The notes under the pieces were generated by a model that saw nothing but the letters and a program-made list of their open reading frames with translations, did not search any database and had not been told where the DNA came from. The translations under genes were made by a program, and so were the position numbers. This document shows, one piece after another, positions 63,781 to 64,000 of a stretch of 64,000 nt of DNA (position 1 is the stretch's first letter; every line of letters starts with the position of its first letter). The stretch spans positions 62,001 to 126,000 of the forward strand of contig NZ_FOGR01000004.1 in the NCBI RefSeq assembly GCF_900111275.1. Direction: 5' to 3'. The stretch is from Rhizobium sp. NFR03 (GTDB lineage: Bacteria; Pseudomonadota; Alphaproteobacteria; Rhizobiales; Rhizobiaceae).

Positions 63781-64000
63781 TGCTCCTCATCATTCTCTTC
63801 GGCGCGTTGCCGGCCTTCGCACATGGCGGCATCGAGCACAACGGGATTGGCTGGACGACCGATCTCTATATCGTCATTCCCATCGCCCTCTCTGCCCTTG
63901 CTTTCATCGCCGGCAGCGCCCGCCTGCTGCGCCGCACCCGCAGCCGGCATGGCCAGCGGCGGCTCTCATGGCGCATCATGGCATACGCTGCGGGATGGCT
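63768..64000 (+). CDS. CtaG-like cytochrome c oxidase assembly protein (cut by window edge)
   Basis: The first 77 residues are visible. A signal-like helix MPVLMLLIILFGALPAFAHGG is followed by GWTTDLYIVIPIALSALAF and a basic loop RRTRSRHGQRR leading to AYAAGWL. This pattern fits the N-terminus of the multi-helix caa3-type CtaG family, which helps copper delivery to CuB. It starts 13 bp inside the preceding gene. The rest lies beyond the window. Confidence 0.75.
   Translation, partial: MPVLMLLIILFGALPAFAHGGIEHNGIGWTTDLYIVIPIALSALAFIAGSARLLRRTRSRHGQRRLSWRIMAYAAGW

Overview
This window comes from a GC-rich alphaproteobacterium, almost certainly Rhizobiales and most like Rhizobiaceae (Rhizobium/Agrobacterium/Sinorhizobium). 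The evidence is the rhizobial glycerol ABC transporter operon (glpD-S-T-P-Q-U-V-K with glpR), the csp/DUF6481 pair, a rut operon without rutE, long sugar and sugar-acid operons with many ABC and TRAP transporters, and abundant GTG starts and ATGA/GTGA overlaps. No rRNA, tRNA, insertion sequence, CRISPR array or prophage was recognised. Almost all sequence is coding.

Layout. (1) 1-10.8 kb, minus strand: ribokinase, glpR, then glpD and the glycerol ABC transporter, ending in glpK, which runs off the left edge. (2) 10.9-14.9 kb: small housekeeping or stress genes: an orphan BrnA-like antitoxin, a cold-shock protein, a DUF6481 protein, a 97-aa unknown, the ribosome-maturation GTPase RsgA, and two proteins of about 40 aa with identical ribosome-binding leaders. 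(3) 15.4-19.1 kb, plus strand: rutABCDF for pyrimidine ring degradation, with a candidate RutR box upstream. (4) 19.2-21.1 kb, minus strand: a GntR/FCD regulator and galactonate dehydratase. (5) 21.7-28.8 kb, plus strand: TadE-like and TadG-like envelope proteins, a membrane GGDEF-EAL protein overlapping a soluble two-PAS chemoreceptor, and a DUF4336 protein. (6) 28.8-44.0 kb: a TRAP transporter and an eleven-gene minus-strand operon (CUT1 sugar ABC transporter plus L-fucose/L-fuconate-type oxidative catabolism), with a divergent IclR regulator and lactone hydrolase. (7) 44.0-52.9 kb: a second sugar operon with a CUT2 ABC transporter whose ATPase is split into two genes, a solute-binding-like protein without signal peptide, a CaiB/BaiF CoA-transferase and a MaoC-like protein; a beta-propeller lactonase is divergent. 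(8) 52.9-56.4 kb, minus strand: GntR regulator, TIGR04076 protein, aldo/keto reductase and an orphan LivJ-type binding protein. (9) 56.6-64.0 kb, plus strand: a small acidic protein, a YdeP-type molybdopterin oxidoreductase, and a cytochrome c / haem-copper oxidase operon that runs off the right edge in a CtaG-like assembly gene.

How the genes fit together. Region 1 imports glycerol, phosphorylates it (GlpK) and oxidises glycerol-3-phosphate (GlpD). Region 6 holds the steps of a non-phosphorylative L-fucose route: mutarotase, lactone hydrolase, L-fuconate dehydratase, 2-keto-3-deoxy-L-fuconate dehydrogenase and an FAH-type diketo-acid hydrolase. Regions 6 and 7 look linked: both carry a MaoC-like protein sharing an [10 protein letters not shown] block, and similar AT-rich near-palindromes (roughly TTCNTATNTGAA) lie upstream of five transcription units. 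Region 9 looks like a compact branch in which electrons could pass through cytochrome c to an oxidase whose subunit I lacks both classical proton-channel entry residues.

The observations most worth checking are that oxidase, the CoA-transferase/MaoC/signal-less binding-protein sugar operon with its split ABC ATPase, the asymmetric ATP sites of GlpS/GlpT, and the shared palindrome.
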